The notes: generated from the letters alone by a model not told the origin. A stretch of DNA of 64,000 nucleotides from Pseudomonas sp. stari2 (GCF_040760005.1 NZ_CP099760.1:4619501-4683500), one strand, 5' to 3'; numbered from the stretch's first letter, positions 39,661 to 49,199 are shown. Made by a program: numbers and translations.

Positions 39661-40416
39661 TCAGGTTGCCGGGCGAATTGCCTTGATCAACGACGCCAGC
39701 GAATAACCCAGCTTCGGCGCAAGCGCTTCAGCTCGCGCGGTGAGCGCCTGCATGTCCAGCACCTGATCGAGATCCGCCGGCACGATCAGAATCACGTTGC
39801 CCTCCTTCACCGGCAGTTCCCAGTAATGCCGGTGATAGAGCCCGCGCAACAGCGCCGCCCCCAGAGGTTTTCCGTCATCGGTGGCCCACTGGTTGATCAC
39901 CAGCCAGCCACCGGGATTCAGACGTTTCTGACAGTCACCGAGGAAATTCCACGCAAGGTGCGCGGCGCCCGGGCCGACATCGGTGTAGAGGTCGACGAAG
40001 ATCAGATCCGCGGGTTCGGCCGTCGGCAACAGTTCGATTGCATCACCAACGCGGATGTACAGACGCGGATCGTCATCCAGCCCGAGGTATTCGATAGCCA
40101 GACGCGGCACGTCCGGGCGCAGCTCGATAGCTTCGACATCTTCCAGCGGCAGGAACTTGAGGCAGGCCTGGGTCAGCGTCCCCGCGCCCAGCCCGAGAAA
40201 CAACGCGCTCTCCGGTTGCTCATGGCAAAGCGCGCCAATCAGCATTGCCCGGGTGTAGTCGTACTCCAGCCAGCTCGGGTCGGCGGTAAACACGCAGCTT
40301 TGCTCGATCGCATCGCCGAACTCCAGAAAGCGGTAGTCGGCCACTTCCAGCACGCGAATCACGCCGAACTCATCCTGTACCTCGGCGAGCAACAGCTCGA
40401 CGCGCTCCTCAGTCAT
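39661..40416 (-). CDS. Spermidine synthase-like methyltransferase-fold protein
   Basis: The 251-residue protein has the nucleotide-binding ALFLGLGAGTLTQACLKFLP at about residues 75-94 and the acidic DLIFVDLYTDVG stretch of aminopropyltransferases. The N-terminal tetramer domain of SpeE is reduced, so polyamine synthesis is not certain. AGGAG precedes the start. It diverges from the class II DAHP synthase gene. Confidence 0.78.
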   Translation of the reverse strand: MTEERVELLLAEVQDEFGVIRVLEVADYRFLEFGDAIEQSCVFTADPSWLEYDYTRAMLIGALCHEQPESALFLGLGAGTLTQACLKFLPLEDVEAIELRPDVPRLAIEYLGLDDDPRLYIRVGDAIELLPTAEPADLIFVDLYTDVGPGAAHLAWNFLGDCQKRLNPGGWLVINQWATDDGKPLGAALLRGLYHRHYWELPVKEGNVILIVPADLDQVLDMQALTARAEALAPKLGYSLASLIKAIRPAT

Positions 40417-40566
40417 TTCATCTCCTGGTGGTCACCGGGCGCGGTGACGCGATGGCACCGCTGTGGCGCCGTGGCAAAGCGGCGATTGTCGGCGAAGCGG
40501 CGGGAGCAGGTCACGCACTAATTGCTGCTAACATGGCCGTCCGTGCGTAGAACCTTAGAGACCGTG

Positions 40567-41913
40567 ATGAACCAACCCTGGAGCCCTGACAGCTGGCGCG
40601 CCTTGCCGATCCAGCAACAACCCCAATACCCCGACGCCGCGCACCTGCGCCAGGTCGAGCAGACGCTGGCCAGCTATCCGCCGCTGGTGTTTGCCGGCGA
40701 AGCGCGCGAGTTGCGTCGTCAGTTTGCCGAAGTCACCCAGGGCCGGGCGTTCCTGTTGCAGGGCGGCGACTGCGCGGAAAGCTTTGCCGAGTTTTCCGCC
40801 GCCAAGATCCGCGACACCTTTAAAGTGCTGCTGCAAATGGCGATCGTCATGACCTTCGCCGCCGGTTGCCCGGTGGTGAAAGTCGGGCGCATGGCCGGCC
40901 AGTTCGCCAAGCCGCGCTCGGCCAACGACGAGACTATCGACGGCGTGACCCTGCCGGCCTACCGGGGCGACATCGTCAACGGCATCGGTTTCGACTCGGC
41001 CAGCCGCGTACCGGATCCGGAGCGCCTGCTGCAGTCCTATCACCAGTCCACCGCGACCCTCAACCTGTTGCGCGCCTTCGCCCAGGGCGGTTTTGCCGAC
41101 CTGCATCAGGTACACAAGTGGAACCTCGATTTCATCGCCAACTCGGCGTTGGCCGAGAAGTACAGCCACCTCGCCGACCGCATCGATGAAACCCTGGCGT
41201 TCATGCGTGCCTGCGGCATGGACAGCTCGCCGCAACTGCGCGAGACCAGTTTCTTCACGGCCCACGAAGCGCTGCTGCTGAACTACGAAGAAGCCTTCGT
41301 ACGCCGCGACAGCCTGACCAACGACTACTACGATTGCTCGGCGCACATGCTGTGGATCGGCGACCGCACCCGTCAGCTCGACGGCGCCCACGTCGAGTTC
41401 CTGCGCGGGGTGAACAACCCGATCGGTGTAAAAGTCGGCCCGAGCATGAACCCCGACGACCTGATCCGCCTGATCGATGTGCTCAACCCGGACAACGATC
41501 CGGGCCGCCTCAACCTGATTGCGCGGATGGGTGCGAACAAGGTCGGCGATCACCTGCCAGCGCTGATCCGCGCGGTGCAGCGCGAAGGCAAGCAGGTGCT
41601 GTGGAGTTCCGACCCGATGCACGGCAACACCATCAAGGCCAGCAGCGGCTACAAGACCCGCGACTTCGCGCAGATCCTTGGTGAGGTGAAACAGTTCTTC
41701 CAGGTTCATGAAGCGGAGGGCAGCTACGCCGGCGGCATCCACATCGAGATGACCGGGCAGAACGTCACCGAGTGCATCGGTGGCGCGCGGCCAATCACTG
41801 AAGATGGATTGTCGGATCGCTATCACACCCATTGCGACCCGCGGATGAATGCCGATCAGTCGTTGGAACTGGCGTTTCTGATTGCCGAGACGCTGAAGCA
41901 AGTTCGCCGTTAA
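40567..41913 (+). CDS. 3-deoxy-7-phosphoheptulonate (DAHP) synthase, class II
   Basis: The 448-residue protein is of the class II (plant-like) DAHP synthase family: [11 protein letters not shown] near residue 62, [14 protein letters not shown], the [11 protein letters not shown] stretch, and SDPMHGNT. It condenses phosphoenolpyruvate and erythrose-4-phosphate at the head of the shikimate pathway. Class II enzymes often feed secondary aromatics, but no such cluster is nearby. ATG 40567 or GTG 40564 may start it. A class I enzyme is encoded at 55955. Confidence 0.93.
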   Translation: MNQPWSPDSWRALPIQQQPQYPDAAHLRQVEQTLASYPPLVFAGEARELRRQFAEVTQGRAFLLQGGDCAESFAEFSAAKIRDTFKVLLQMAIVMTFAAGCPVVKVGRMAGQFAKPRSANDETIDGVTLPAYRGDIVNGIGFDSASRVPDPERLLQSYHQSTATLNLLRAFAQGGFADLHQVHKWNLDFIANSALAEKYSHLADRIDETLAFMRACGMDSSPQLRETSFFTAHEALLLNYEEAFVRRDSLTNDYYDCSAHMLWIGDRTRQLDGAHVEFLRGVNNPIGVKVGPSMNPDDLIRLIDVLNPDNDPGRLNLIARMGANKVGDHLPALIRAVQREGKQVLWSSDPMHGNTIKASSGYKTRDFAQILGEVKQFFQVHEAEGSYAGGIHIEMTGQNVTECIGGARPITEDGLSDRYHTHCDPRMNADQSLELAFLIAETLKQVRR

Positions 41914-41927
41914 ACCGCATCGCCCCT

Positions 41928-42001
41928 ATCGCCAGCAGGCTAGCTCCCACTTAATTTTGTGTACGACACAGATTCAATGTGGGAGCCAGCCTGCTGGCGA
42001 T
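41928..42001. repeat. REP inverted pair (REPIN)
   Basis: Two 23-base arms (41928-41950 and 41979-42001) are nearly perfect inverted copies built on GCCAGCAGGCT and AGCCTGCTGGC with a GGGAG core, around a 28-base AT-rich spacer. This is the typical extragenic palindrome of fluorescent pseudomonads, spread in trans by RAYT transposases. It lies between two convergent genes. Confidence 0.85.
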
Positions 42002-42010
42002 GAGGCCAGT

Positions 42011-43237
42011 TCAATCAGCGCCGATCTGAACCATAGCCATCCGGAGCCGACCCGCACTTTCGCGCTGACAATTAAGCTGCACCTGCTCAAGTCCCAGCCA
42101 ATCTGCCATCCGCCGCAGATTCAGCGCCAAGGCCAGCATCCCCGCCTCGTCCAGTCCCGTTTCCTCCTCGTGTACGGCATGCACCGTCAACCGCCCCGCC
42201 GCCCGCTCGGCGCGCAGATCGACCCGCGCAGCAATCCGTTCGTTGTGCAGGAACGGCAGCACGTAATAGCCGTAAACACGTTTATCCGGCGGCGTGTAAA
42301 TCTCCAGCCGATAGCGGAAATCGAACAGCCGCTCGGTGCGACTGCGCTCCCATATCAATGAGTCAAACGGCGACAGCAATGCGCTGGCCTCGACTTTTCG
42401 CGGGATTTTCGGCTCGGGCAGGCAGTAGGCAATCTGGCGCCAGCCAGCAACTTCGCAGGTCAGAAGTTGCCCGTCTTCCACCATCTCCGCCAGACGCGGG
42501 CGGGCATCGGAAGGGTTCAGGCGGAAGTAATCGCGCAGGTCTTTTTCCGTGCCGACACCCAGCGTCTGCGCTGCATGCAATAGCAAACCGCGCTGCGCCT
42601 CGGCCTCATCGGGCAACGGCTGTTGCAGCACAGAAGCCGGAATCACCCGCTCCGGCAAGTCATACAGCCGCTCGAACCCACGGCGCCCGGCCACGGTGAC
42701 TTCGCCAGCGGCAAACAGCCATTCCAGCGCATGTTTTTCCGCGCTCCAGTCCCACCACGGTCCAGCCTTTTCCTGGCGGGTCGACAGACTGCCGGCGCCC
42801 AATGCGCCTTGCTCCTCGACCGACGCCAGCACCCGGCGAATGGTGTCCTGTTGCTCGCGGCCGAAACGCGCCAGTTGCTGATAGATGTCTTCACCACGCC
42901 TGGCCCGCTGCATTCGCCAGCCCATCAACGGGTACATCGACAGCGGCAGCAACGACGCTTCATGACCCCAGTATTCGAACAGCGAACGACGTCGCCCCGA
43001 ACTCCAGGCAGCCTGGTCGAGCAAGTCAGCAGAATAAGAACCGAGACGGGAAAACAGCGGCAGGTAGTGCGAGCGCACCACGGCGTTGACGGAGTCGATC
43101 TGCAACAGGCCGAGGCGTTCGATCAGCCGGTTGACGTGCAGAGCTTTGACAGCCGGCGGCTGGCGCCCGTGAAACCCTTGGGCAGCCAGTGCCAGACGTC
43201 GAGCCTGTTTAAGGGAAAAGGACAAAGTCGCGGGCAT
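42011..43237 (-). CDS. YcaQ/AlkX-type DNA glycosylase (winged-helix)
   Basis: The 408-residue protein is of the HTH_42 (DUF1006) family. The QxD motif in LLQIDSVNAVVRSHYLPLF at about residue 48 places it with YcaQ/AlkX, which unhook interstrand crosslinks, and not with the QxQ AlkZ group. Start ATG 43237 has GGAGGT seven bases upstream. It is not adjacent to any biosynthetic cluster, as fits the housekeeping AlkX branch. Confidence 0.85.
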   Translation of the reverse strand: MPATLSFSLKQARRLALAAQGFHGRQPPAVKALHVNRLIERLGLLQIDSVNAVVRSHYLPLFSRLGSYSADLLDQAAWSSGRRRSLFEYWGHEASLLPLSMYPLMGWRMQRARRGEDIYQQLARFGREQQDTIRRVLASVEEQGALGAGSLSTRQEKAGPWWDWSAEKHALEWLFAAGEVTVAGRRGFERLYDLPERVIPASVLQQPLPDEAEAQRGLLLHAAQTLGVGTEKDLRDYFRLNPSDARPRLAEMVEDGQLLTCEVAGWRQIAYCLPEPKIPRKVEASALLSPFDSLIWERSRTERLFDFRYRLEIYTPPDKRVYGYYVLPFLHNERIAARVDLRAERAAGRLTVHAVHEEETGLDEAGMLALALNLRRMADWLGLEQVQLNCQRESAGRLRMAMVQIGAD

Positions 43238-43301
43238 GTGTACCTCCATGGCTGCTCGCAACCTACCTCACTGCAATATGGTTTGTGTAGCGGTGGCCTC
43301 A

Positions 43302-43517
43302 TCATTTATGCATCGGATCGTCCCAGAACGGCCGAATCGCTTCATGCTCGACATCGGCACGGCTGACCCCGATATCCTTCAAAGCCTCGTCGCTCAGACT
43401 GGCGAGCAGCTCGCGTTCACGGTGAAGTTCGTACCAGCGGCTAAACTTGTGCAGCAGATCGGAAATCAGATGGACCGGCACTCTTTCATCGCTCACATAC
43501 AGTTTTTGACCTTTCAT
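43302..43517 (-). CDS. DUF1127 small protein
   Basis: The 71-residue protein ends with the DUF1127 core RELLASLSDEALKDIGVSRADVEHEAIRPFW. Short and long DUF1127 proteins act in RNA turnover and phosphate or nitrogen responses in alphaproteobacteria; here the role is unknown. GGAGGG precedes the start. It diverges from a LysR gene, which may control it. Confidence 0.88.
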   Translation of the reverse strand: MKGQKLYVSDERVPVHLISDLLHKFSRWYELHRERELLASLSDEALKDIGVSRADVEHEAIRPFWDDPMHK

Positions 43518-43578
43518 CGTGTTGCCCTCCTTTAGGGATGGCTCAAGTCTCGCGCTGGGGCTACGATCAATCCAACGA

Positions 43579-44469
43579 ATGTTTCTGATGGCAAGCATCA
43601 CGGAGATTCATCAATTGTCGGCGTACCCCAGTATCGATACCGATGTCCTGCGCACCTTTGTCGCAATTGCCGATCAGGGAGGTTTTACCCGCGCCGGCGA
43701 AATGGTCAACCGCACTCAGTCGGCGGTGAGCATGCAGATGAAGCGTCTGGAAGAGGACGTGTTGCAGCGCCAGTTGTTCGAGCGCGACGGACGTCAGGTG
43801 CGCCTCACTGCCGAGGGCCAAGTGTTGCTCGGCTACGCACGGCGCATCCTGAAACTGCACAGCGAAGTCTTCAACACACTGCGCGAACCGCACATGGTTG
43901 GTACGGTGCGAATCGGTACGCCGGACGACTATGTGATGCGGTTTCTGCCGGGGATCCTGTCGCGTTTCGCCCAGTTCTATCCGCTGATCCAGATTGAAGT
44001 GCACTGCGAGTCGACCAAACAGTTGCTGCAACGCACGGATCTGGATCTGTCGATCGTCACCCGCGAGCCAGGTAATGAGATTGGCCAGTTGCTGCGCAAG
44101 GAGCGCTTTGTCTGGGCCGAGGCGCAGAATTTCAGCGCCCACGAGCAGACGCCGTTGCCGCTGGCGATGTTCAACAGTGATTGTTTCTGTCGCCTGTGGG
44201 CCTGCAACGCGCTGGACGCGATGGGCCGCGAATACCGGATTGCCTACAACAGCACCAGCCTGTCGGCGTTGATGGCGGTGGTGAGCGCGGGTCTGGCGAT
44301 CACCGCGCAGCTGGAAAGCCTGATCACCCCGGACCTGCGGATTCTCGGGGCCGCCGAGAATCTGCCACTGTTGCCCGAGGCCAGCATCATGCTGATCCGC
44401 AACCTCAACAATCCCTCGCCGATCACCGAATGCCTGGCCGAGCACATCGTCGAAGGCTTTAAACTTTAA
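43579..44469 (+). CDS. LysR-family regulator
   Basis: The 296-residue protein has the LysR winged helix at the N-terminus (TFVAIADQGGFTRAGEMVNRTQSAVSMQMKRLEE) and a substrate-binding-like domain that begins VGTVRIGTPDDY. ATG 43579 or 43588 may start it. It is divergent from the DUF1127 gene, with a 61-base gap. The 3' end overlaps the exporter gene by 11 bases. The effector is unknown. Confidence 0.85.
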   Translation: MFLMASITEIHQLSAYPSIDTDVLRTFVAIADQGGFTRAGEMVNRTQSAVSMQMKRLEEDVLQRQLFERDGRQVRLTAEGQVLLGYARRILKLHSEVFNTLREPHMVGTVRIGTPDDYVMRFLPGILSRFAQFYPLIQIEVHCESTKQLLQRTDLDLSIVTREPGNEIGQLLRKERFVWAEAQNFSAHEQTPLPLAMFNSDCFCRLWACNALDAMGREYRIAYNSTSLSALMAVVSAGLAITAQLESLITPDLRILGAAENLPLLPEASIMLIRNLNNPSPITECLAEHIVEGFKL

Positions 44470-45208
44470 AGGCGAGCATCACCGCACACAGCACCAGGAA
44501 CCCGCAGAACAGCCCGCGCAGGAGTTTTTCCGGCATTGCGTGGGCCACTTTCACGCCCCAACTGATGCTGGCCAGCCCGCCAACGGCCAGCGGCAGGCCG
44601 ATCATCCAGTCCACTTCGTGATGCACCGCGTACGTCACCAGCGTCACGCCGGTGCTCGGCAACGCCAATGCCAGCGACAACCCCTGAGCGACCACCTGAG
44701 TGGTACCGAAAAGGCTGGTCAACACCGGCGTCGCCACCACCGCCCCGCCGACGCCGAACAAGCCGCCCATGGCGCCCGACGCTGCGCCGAGCACGCCCAG
44801 CCATGGCCACGAATAACGCATCTCGGAAGTTGCTGCCTGACGCGCGCCAAACATGCGCACCAGGTTGTAGGCCGACAACGCTACAAGGAACGCGACAAAG
44901 CCGATGCGCATGGTTTGTGCGTCGATGCCCACGGCCCAGATTGAGCCGATCCACGCAAAGCAGAATCCCATCACTGCCAGCGGCAATGCATGGCGGAGTT
45001 CGATGCGGTTACGCTGGTGATAACGCCACAGCGCCAGCATCACATTCGGCACCACCATCACCAGCGCCGTGCCTTGGGCGATTTGCTGATCAAGCCCGAA
45101 CCACACGCCCAGCAGCGGAATGGCAATCAAGCCACCGCCGATGCCGAATATCCCGCCCAAAGTGCCGAGGGCGGCGCCAAATACCAGGTACAGCATAAAA
45201 TCGATCAC
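44459..45208 (-). CDS. TauE/SafE family sulfite/sulfonate-type exporter
   Basis: The 249-residue protein has about eight membrane helices in two repeats, each with a glycine-rich turn (GGIFGIGGGLIAIPLL and GGLFGVGGAVVATPVL), as in TauE/SafE. Substrates are organic acids or sulfur anions; none can be named. GTG 45208 follows TGAGGAA at a good distance; ATG 45223 has no such site. It diverges from a LysR gene that may regulate it. Confidence 0.85.
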   Translation of the reverse strand: MIDFMLYLVFGAALGTLGGIFGIGGGLIAIPLLGVWFGLDQQIAQGTALVMVVPNVMLALWRYHQRNRIELRHALPLAVMGFCFAWIGSIWAVGIDAQTMRIGFVAFLVALSAYNLVRMFGARQAATSEMRYSWPWLGVLGAASGAMGGLFGVGGAVVATPVLTSLFGTTQVVAQGLSLALALPSTGVTLVTYAVHHEVDWMIGLPLAVGGLASISWGVKVAHAMPEKLLRGLFCGFLVLCAVMLAFKV

Positions 45209-45320
45209 AGCGGCATTCCTCATACGTCAGTCAGCGCATCGTACGCAGTCGGTGCTGGCACGGAAACGCATAGCAACGCACAATGGCTTTGCCAAATTCG
45301 CATAGGCGCTGAGCTGATCG

Positions 45321-46277
45321 ATGAATCCCAATCAATTGACCGAACAACTTGGACTGTTCCTCGATGTGCTGGAGAGCGGCAGCTTTTCTGCTGCTTCACG
45401 GCGACATCCGCTGACGCCCTCGGCCGTTGCCCGGCGCATCGACAGTCTGGAAAGCGCTGTCGGCAGCCAGTTGTTTATCCGCAGTACTCATGCGGTGCGC
45501 GCCACGCCGGCCGGTCTTGCGTTTGCCGAACGGGCACGGCGCATCGTGGCGGAGTTGCAACTGGCCCGGGCTGAAGCGGTGTCTCTGAGCAGCGCGCCGG
45601 AAGGCTTGATTCGGGTGGATGCGCCGGCGGCATTCGGGCGTCGGCATTTGGCCCCGGTGATTGCCGATTTTCTGGTGCTGTATCCGGGACTCGACGTGCA
45701 ACTGCACCTGATAGACAGCTTCGTCGACATGGACGGATCGAACCTGGGCAAGGTCGATCTGGTGCTGCGTGCCGGACAGATGGCTGACACTCGCCTGGTG
45801 GCCACACCATTGGCGAGCATCGTGCGCATTGCCTGCGCCAGCCCCGACTACCTGAAGCGTCGAGGCGTGCCGGGCGAGCCCGCGCAATTGAGCGAGCATG
45901 ACGGCCTCGATTGGGACGGCCTCGCCCCACCTTTCGCCTGGCGTTTCGAGCAGGACGGACAGATGCAATTGCACCGCCCGGCACGGGTGCGCATGAGCGC
46001 CAACAACGCCGAGGCTTTGGTCTGCGGCGCACTGGCGGGGCTTGGGATTGCGCATCTGCCGACCTGGCTGGCCAGCGAATACCTGTTGCGTGGCGAGTTG
46101 CTGCCGCTGTTTTGTGAAAATGGCCTGCCAACACCGGAAAGCGCCGGCATTTACGCGCTGCGGCTGCAACAGCAGGCCAGCTCCCGCAGCCGCCTGTTGC
46201 TGGAATACCTCAAGACCCGGTTCAGCCCAGTGCCGCCGTGGGATCTGGCCCTGCAACGAGAGTTGGGCCGGCACTGA
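45321..46277 (+). CDS. LysR-family regulator divergent from the TauE/SafE gene
   Basis: The 318-residue protein has the LysR winged helix (FLDVLESGSFSAASRRHPLTPSAVARRIDSLE) and the effector domain from about residue 90 (GLIRVDAPAAFGRR), of the CrgA/DmlR-like type. It lies 112 bases from the exporter start, a common LysR-target layout. The regulatory link is inferred. Confidence 0.87.
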   Translation: MNPNQLTEQLGLFLDVLESGSFSAASRRHPLTPSAVARRIDSLESAVGSQLFIRSTHAVRATPAGLAFAERARRIVAELQLARAEAVSLSSAPEGLIRVDAPAAFGRRHLAPVIADFLVLYPGLDVQLHLIDSFVDMDGSNLGKVDLVLRAGQMADTRLVATPLASIVRIACASPDYLKRRGVPGEPAQLSEHDGLDWDGLAPPFAWRFEQDGQMQLHRPARVRMSANNAEALVCGALAGLGIAHLPTWLASEYLLRGELLPLFCENGLPTPESAGIYALRLQQQASSRSRLLLEYLKTRFSPVPPWDLALQRELGRH

Positions 46278-46361
46278 CCGATTTCGCCACCGGGCACAAT
46301 TGTCTGGCGCATTAAAGATTCGAGCGCTAGATTCATCGGTATCACCGTTCAAGGCACCGAC

Positions 46362-46826
46362 ATGACCAACGACCGCGACACCTCCGATCACTGCGAAGAC
46401 CTGCTGCTCGACAATCAGGCCTGCTTCGCCCTGCATTCCACTTCGCTGATGATGACCAAGGTCTACAAGCCACTGCTGCAAGCGCTTGGGCTGACCTATC
46501 CGCAATACTTGGCGATGATGGTTTTGTGGGAGAAGGATGGTTTGACTGTCGGAGAAATCAGTACGCGCCTGCTGACCGATCCGGGCTCGCTGACCCCGCT
46601 GCTCAAGCGTCTGGAGGGTGAAGGTTTGCTGAGCCGTACGCGAAGCCGTGAGGATGAGCGGGTAGTGATTGTTGAACTGACTGCCCAGGGACGCGCCTTG
46701 AAAGACAAGGCCCGAACCGTTCCACAATGCATCCTCGGTGCCAGTGGCTTCACGCTGGAGCGTCTGCAAAACCTGCAAGCCGAGTTGCAGGCCTTACGGG
46801 GTCATTTGCAGGACAGCCTCGCTTAA
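46362..46826 (+). CDS. ohrR: OhrR, organic hydroperoxide-sensing MarR repressor
   Basis: The 154-residue protein has LLLDNQACFALHSTS with the sensing Cys21, the [14 protein letters not shown] helix and a second Cys in TVPQC near residue 127, so it fits the two-Cys OhrR type in which oxidation forms an inter-subunit disulfide. The helix-turn-helix is at [16 protein letters not shown]. ohr follows 271 bases downstream in the same direction and should be its target. Confidence 0.9.
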   Translation: MTNDRDTSDHCEDLLLDNQACFALHSTSLMMTKVYKPLLQALGLTYPQYLAMMVLWEKDGLTVGEISTRLLTDPGSLTPLLKRLEGEGLLSRTRSREDERVVIVELTAQGRALKDKARTVPQCILGASGFTLERLQNLQAELQALRGHLQDSLA

Positions 46827-46839
46827 GACCTTCCCTTCC

Positions 46840-46865
46840 CTACGGGCGCAGCCTTGCGCCTGTAG
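46840..46865. terminator. Imperfect stem-loop after ohrR
   Basis: An 11-base stem with one mismatch (46840-46850 with 46855-46865) closes a four-base loop, 13 bases after ohrR. No T-run follows, so its use is uncertain. Confidence 0.35.
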
Positions 46866-47003
46866 GCGAATCGCCCCTTCCCGGCTTACCCACGAAAAAA
46901 TTTTTCCTCTCGTTTACGTTAAAAAAATCCTATATATCAAAAACTTGAGATCACAACTCCACCTGATCCAAGTGCCAATTGCCGATCTTTTCAAAAATTT
47001 ATC

Positions 47004-47070
47004 TTGCGCGCTAAATATTCGCGCAGTACATTTACTTCGCACCTAGTTAGCGCGCAAACAATTAGCGCAA
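47004..47070 (+). promoter_or_regulatory. ohr promoter with repeated GCGC operators
   Basis: TTGCGC at 47004 and TACATT at 47027 are 17 bases apart and may be the ohr promoter. TTGCGCGCTA (47004-47013) recurs inverted as TAGCGCGCAA at 47048-47057; partial copies lie at 47020-47026 and 47062-47070. These are the likely OhrR sites, one of them lying over the -35 element. Confidence 0.55.
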
Positions 47071-47097
47071 CAAACCACACTTAATGAGGCTCACACC

Positions 47098-47517
47098 ATG
47101 CAAACTCTCTACACCGCAATCGCAACCTCCACTGGCGGCCGTGACGGTCGTGCGATCTCCAGCGACAACATTCTCGACGTCAAACTGGCCACCCCGAAAG
47201 AACTCGGCGGTGCCGGTGGCGCAGCTACCAACCCTGAGCAACTGTTCGCTGCCGGCTACTCGGCCTGCTTCATCGGCGCGCTGAAATTCGTCGCCAGCCA
47301 GACCAAACGCAAAATCCCGGACGACGCCTCGATCACCGCTCACGTCGGTATCGGCCAGATTCCTGGCGGTTTCGGTCTGGACATCGACCTGCACATCAGC
47401 CTTCCAGGCCTGGAACAGGCTGACGCGCAAAGTCTGGTCGACGCGGCTCACCAGGTTTGCCCGTACTCCAACGCCACCCGTGGCAATGTCGATGTACGCC
47501 TGCACGTCACCGTGTAA
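47098..47517 (+). CDS. ohr: Organic hydroperoxide reductase Ohr
   Basis: The 139-residue protein of the OsmC/Ohr fold has the two catalytic Cys in FAAGYSACFIGAL (about residue 59) and AHQVCPYSNATRGN (about 122). It reduces organic peroxides with lipoylated partners. It is preceded by OhrR and followed 33 bases later by an esterase gene likely to be in the same transcript. Confidence 0.95.
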   Translation: MQTLYTAIATSTGGRDGRAISSDNILDVKLATPKELGGAGGAATNPEQLFAAGYSACFIGALKFVASQTKRKIPDDASITAHVGIGQIPGGFGLDIDLHISLPGLEQADAQSLVDAAHQVCPYSNATRGNVDVRLHVTV

Positions 47518-47550
47518 TCACTGACACCCAGGCCCGAACAGGAAATGAAC

Positions 47551-48564
47551 ATGAACACTTTCAGCAAAGTCTTGACCGGTACTCTTCTCGCTCTGTCCAT
47601 CCACAGCGCATTTGCCGGGGAGGTTGAACACAACACCCAGGCGTTCCTCGATGTGCTGAACGCCGGCACCGGCAAACCGATGGAACAGATGACGCCCAAA
47701 GACGCCCGCGCCGTACTGACGGGCGCGCAGTCCGGGGTCAAACTGACGCTGCCCAAAGCCGATGTCAGCGAGAAGACCATCCAGGTCGATGGCCAACCGT
47801 TGAGCCTGACCATCGTCCGTCCGGCCGGGGCCAAGGGCGAGTTGCCGGTGTTCATGTTCTTCCACGGCGGTGGCTGGGTGCTGGGAGATTTCCCGACCCA
47901 CGAACGTCTGGTGCGGGATCTGGTGGTCGGCTCAGGGGCAGCGGCGGTATTCGTCAACTACACCCCTTCGCCGGAAGCGCATTACCCGGTGGCGATCAAC
48001 CAGGCTTACGCGGCAACCAAGTGGGTGGCCGAACACGGCAAAGAGATCAACGTCGACGGCAAGCGTCTGGCGGTGGCGGGCAACAGTGTCGGCGGCAACA
48101 TGGCGGCAGTCGTCGCCTTGATGGCCAAAGACAAAGGCACGCCGGCAATCAAGCTCCAGGTGTTGCTGTGGCCGGTGACCGATGCCAATTTCGACACTGG
48201 TTCGTATAACCAATATGCCGAGGGGCACTTCCTCACCCGCAACATGATGAAGTGGTTCTGGGACAACTACACCACCGACGCCAACCAGCGTAACGAGATC
48301 TACGCCTCGCCGCTGCGGGCCACGACTGCACAATTGAAAGGTCTGCCGCCTGCACTGGTGCAGACCGCCGGGGCCGACGTGCTGCGTGACGAAGGTGAAG
48401 CCTACGCCCGAAAACTCGACGAAGCCGGGGTGCCGGTGACTTCAGCGCGCTACAACGGCATGATCCACGACTACGGTTTGCTCAACGTGGTCAGCCAGGT
48501 ACCGGCGGTGCGCTCGGCGATGCTGCAAGCTTCGGAAGAACTGAAACAGCATCTGAAGAAGTAA
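47551..48564 (+). CDS. Secreted alpha/beta hydrolase (HSL-family esterase)
   Basis: The 337-residue precursor has a Sec signal peptide (cut after AFAG region, about residue 22), the oxyanion motif FFHGGGWVLG, the nucleophile in AGNSVGGNM, an Asp in GADVLRDEG and the His in MIHDYG. It is a hormone-sensitive-lipase-type esterase of the periplasm. AGGAA suits ATG 47551 better than 47545. It follows ohr closely and the two end at one terminator, so it is probably peroxide-induced (inference). Confidence 0.88.
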   Translation: MNTFSKVLTGTLLALSIHSAFAGEVEHNTQAFLDVLNAGTGKPMEQMTPKDARAVLTGAQSGVKLTLPKADVSEKTIQVDGQPLSLTIVRPAGAKGELPVFMFFHGGGWVLGDFPTHERLVRDLVVGSGAAAVFVNYTPSPEAHYPVAINQAYAATKWVAEHGKEINVDGKRLAVAGNSVGGNMAAVVALMAKDKGTPAIKLQVLLWPVTDANFDTGSYNQYAEGHFLTRNMMKWFWDNYTTDANQRNEIYASPLRATTAQLKGLPPALVQTAGADVLRDEGEAYARKLDEAGVPVTSARYNGMIHDYGLLNVVSQVPAVRSAMLQASEELKQHLKK

Positions 48565-48579
48565 TTTTCATCAGATACA

Positions 48580-48609
48580 AAAAAGCCCGACTCAATGGTC
48601 GGGCTTTTT
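48580..48609. terminator. Bidirectional terminator between the esterase gene and efp
   Basis: A 12-base stem (48580-48591 with 48598-48609) with a six-base loop is flanked by A- and T-runs. It serves both convergent genes. Confidence 0.9.
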
Positions 48610-48629
48610 CTTTCCGCAAAAAACAGTGC

Positions 48630-49199
48630 TTATTTAGCACGGCCTTTGTAGGAACCGCCTTCGCGGGTATCGATCTCGATCATGTCGCCGATTTCGATGA
48701 AGTCAGCAACCGACAGCTCGGTACCGTTCTTCAGTTTGGCAGGCTTCATCACCTTGCCGGAAGTGTCACCGCGAGCGGAACCTTCGGTGTAGTCAACCTG
48801 ACGCACGATGGTGGTCGGCAGCTCTACGGAAACCAGACGCTCTTCGAAGAACACGGCTTCGCAAACGTCGGTCATGCCTTCTTCCACGAATGGCAGAACG
48901 CTTTCGATGTCTTCAGCGTTCAGCTCGTACATGGTGTAGTCAGTGGTGTCCATGAACGTGTAGGTGTCACCGCTGATGAAGGACAGGGTCGCTTCTTTGC
49001 GGTCCAGGATCACGTCGTCCAGCTTGTCGTCCGCACCGTAAACGGTTTCGGTCTTGTAACCGGTCAGCAGGTTCTTCAGCTTGGTCTTCATGATCGCGCT
49101 GTTACGGCCCGACTTGGTGAATTCAGCTTTCTGAACCAGCCAAGGATCGTTGTCGATACGGATCACGGTACCGGGTTTGAGTTCTTTACCAGTTTTCAT
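48630..49199 (-). CDS. efp: Elongation factor P, arginine type
   Basis: The 189-residue EF-P relieves ribosome stalling at polyproline. Residue 32, at the tip of the first domain ([12 protein letters not shown]), is Arg, which in Pseudomonas is rhamnosylated by EarP; the lysine of the EpmA system is absent. The earP gene is 48 bases upstream on the same strand. All three EF-P domains are present. Confidence 0.96.
   Translation of the reverse strand: MKTGKELKPGTVIRIDNDPWLVQKAEFTKSGRNSAIMKTKLKNLLTGYKTETVYGADDKLDDVILDRKEATLSFISGDTYTFMDTTDYTMYELNAEDIESVLPFVEEGMTDVCEAVFFEERLVSVELPTTIVRQVDYTEGSARGDTSGKVMKPAKLKNGTELSVADFIEIGDMIEIDTREGGSYKGRAK

Noticed and set aside
40555..41901. Minus-strand frame of 448 codons opposite class II DAHP synthase
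   Set aside because: Same antisense effect; the plus strand is a clear enzyme.
45396..46778. Minus-strand frame of 460 codons across LysR and ohrR
   Set aside because: It spans two well-supported plus-strand genes and their gap, and shows no family motif.
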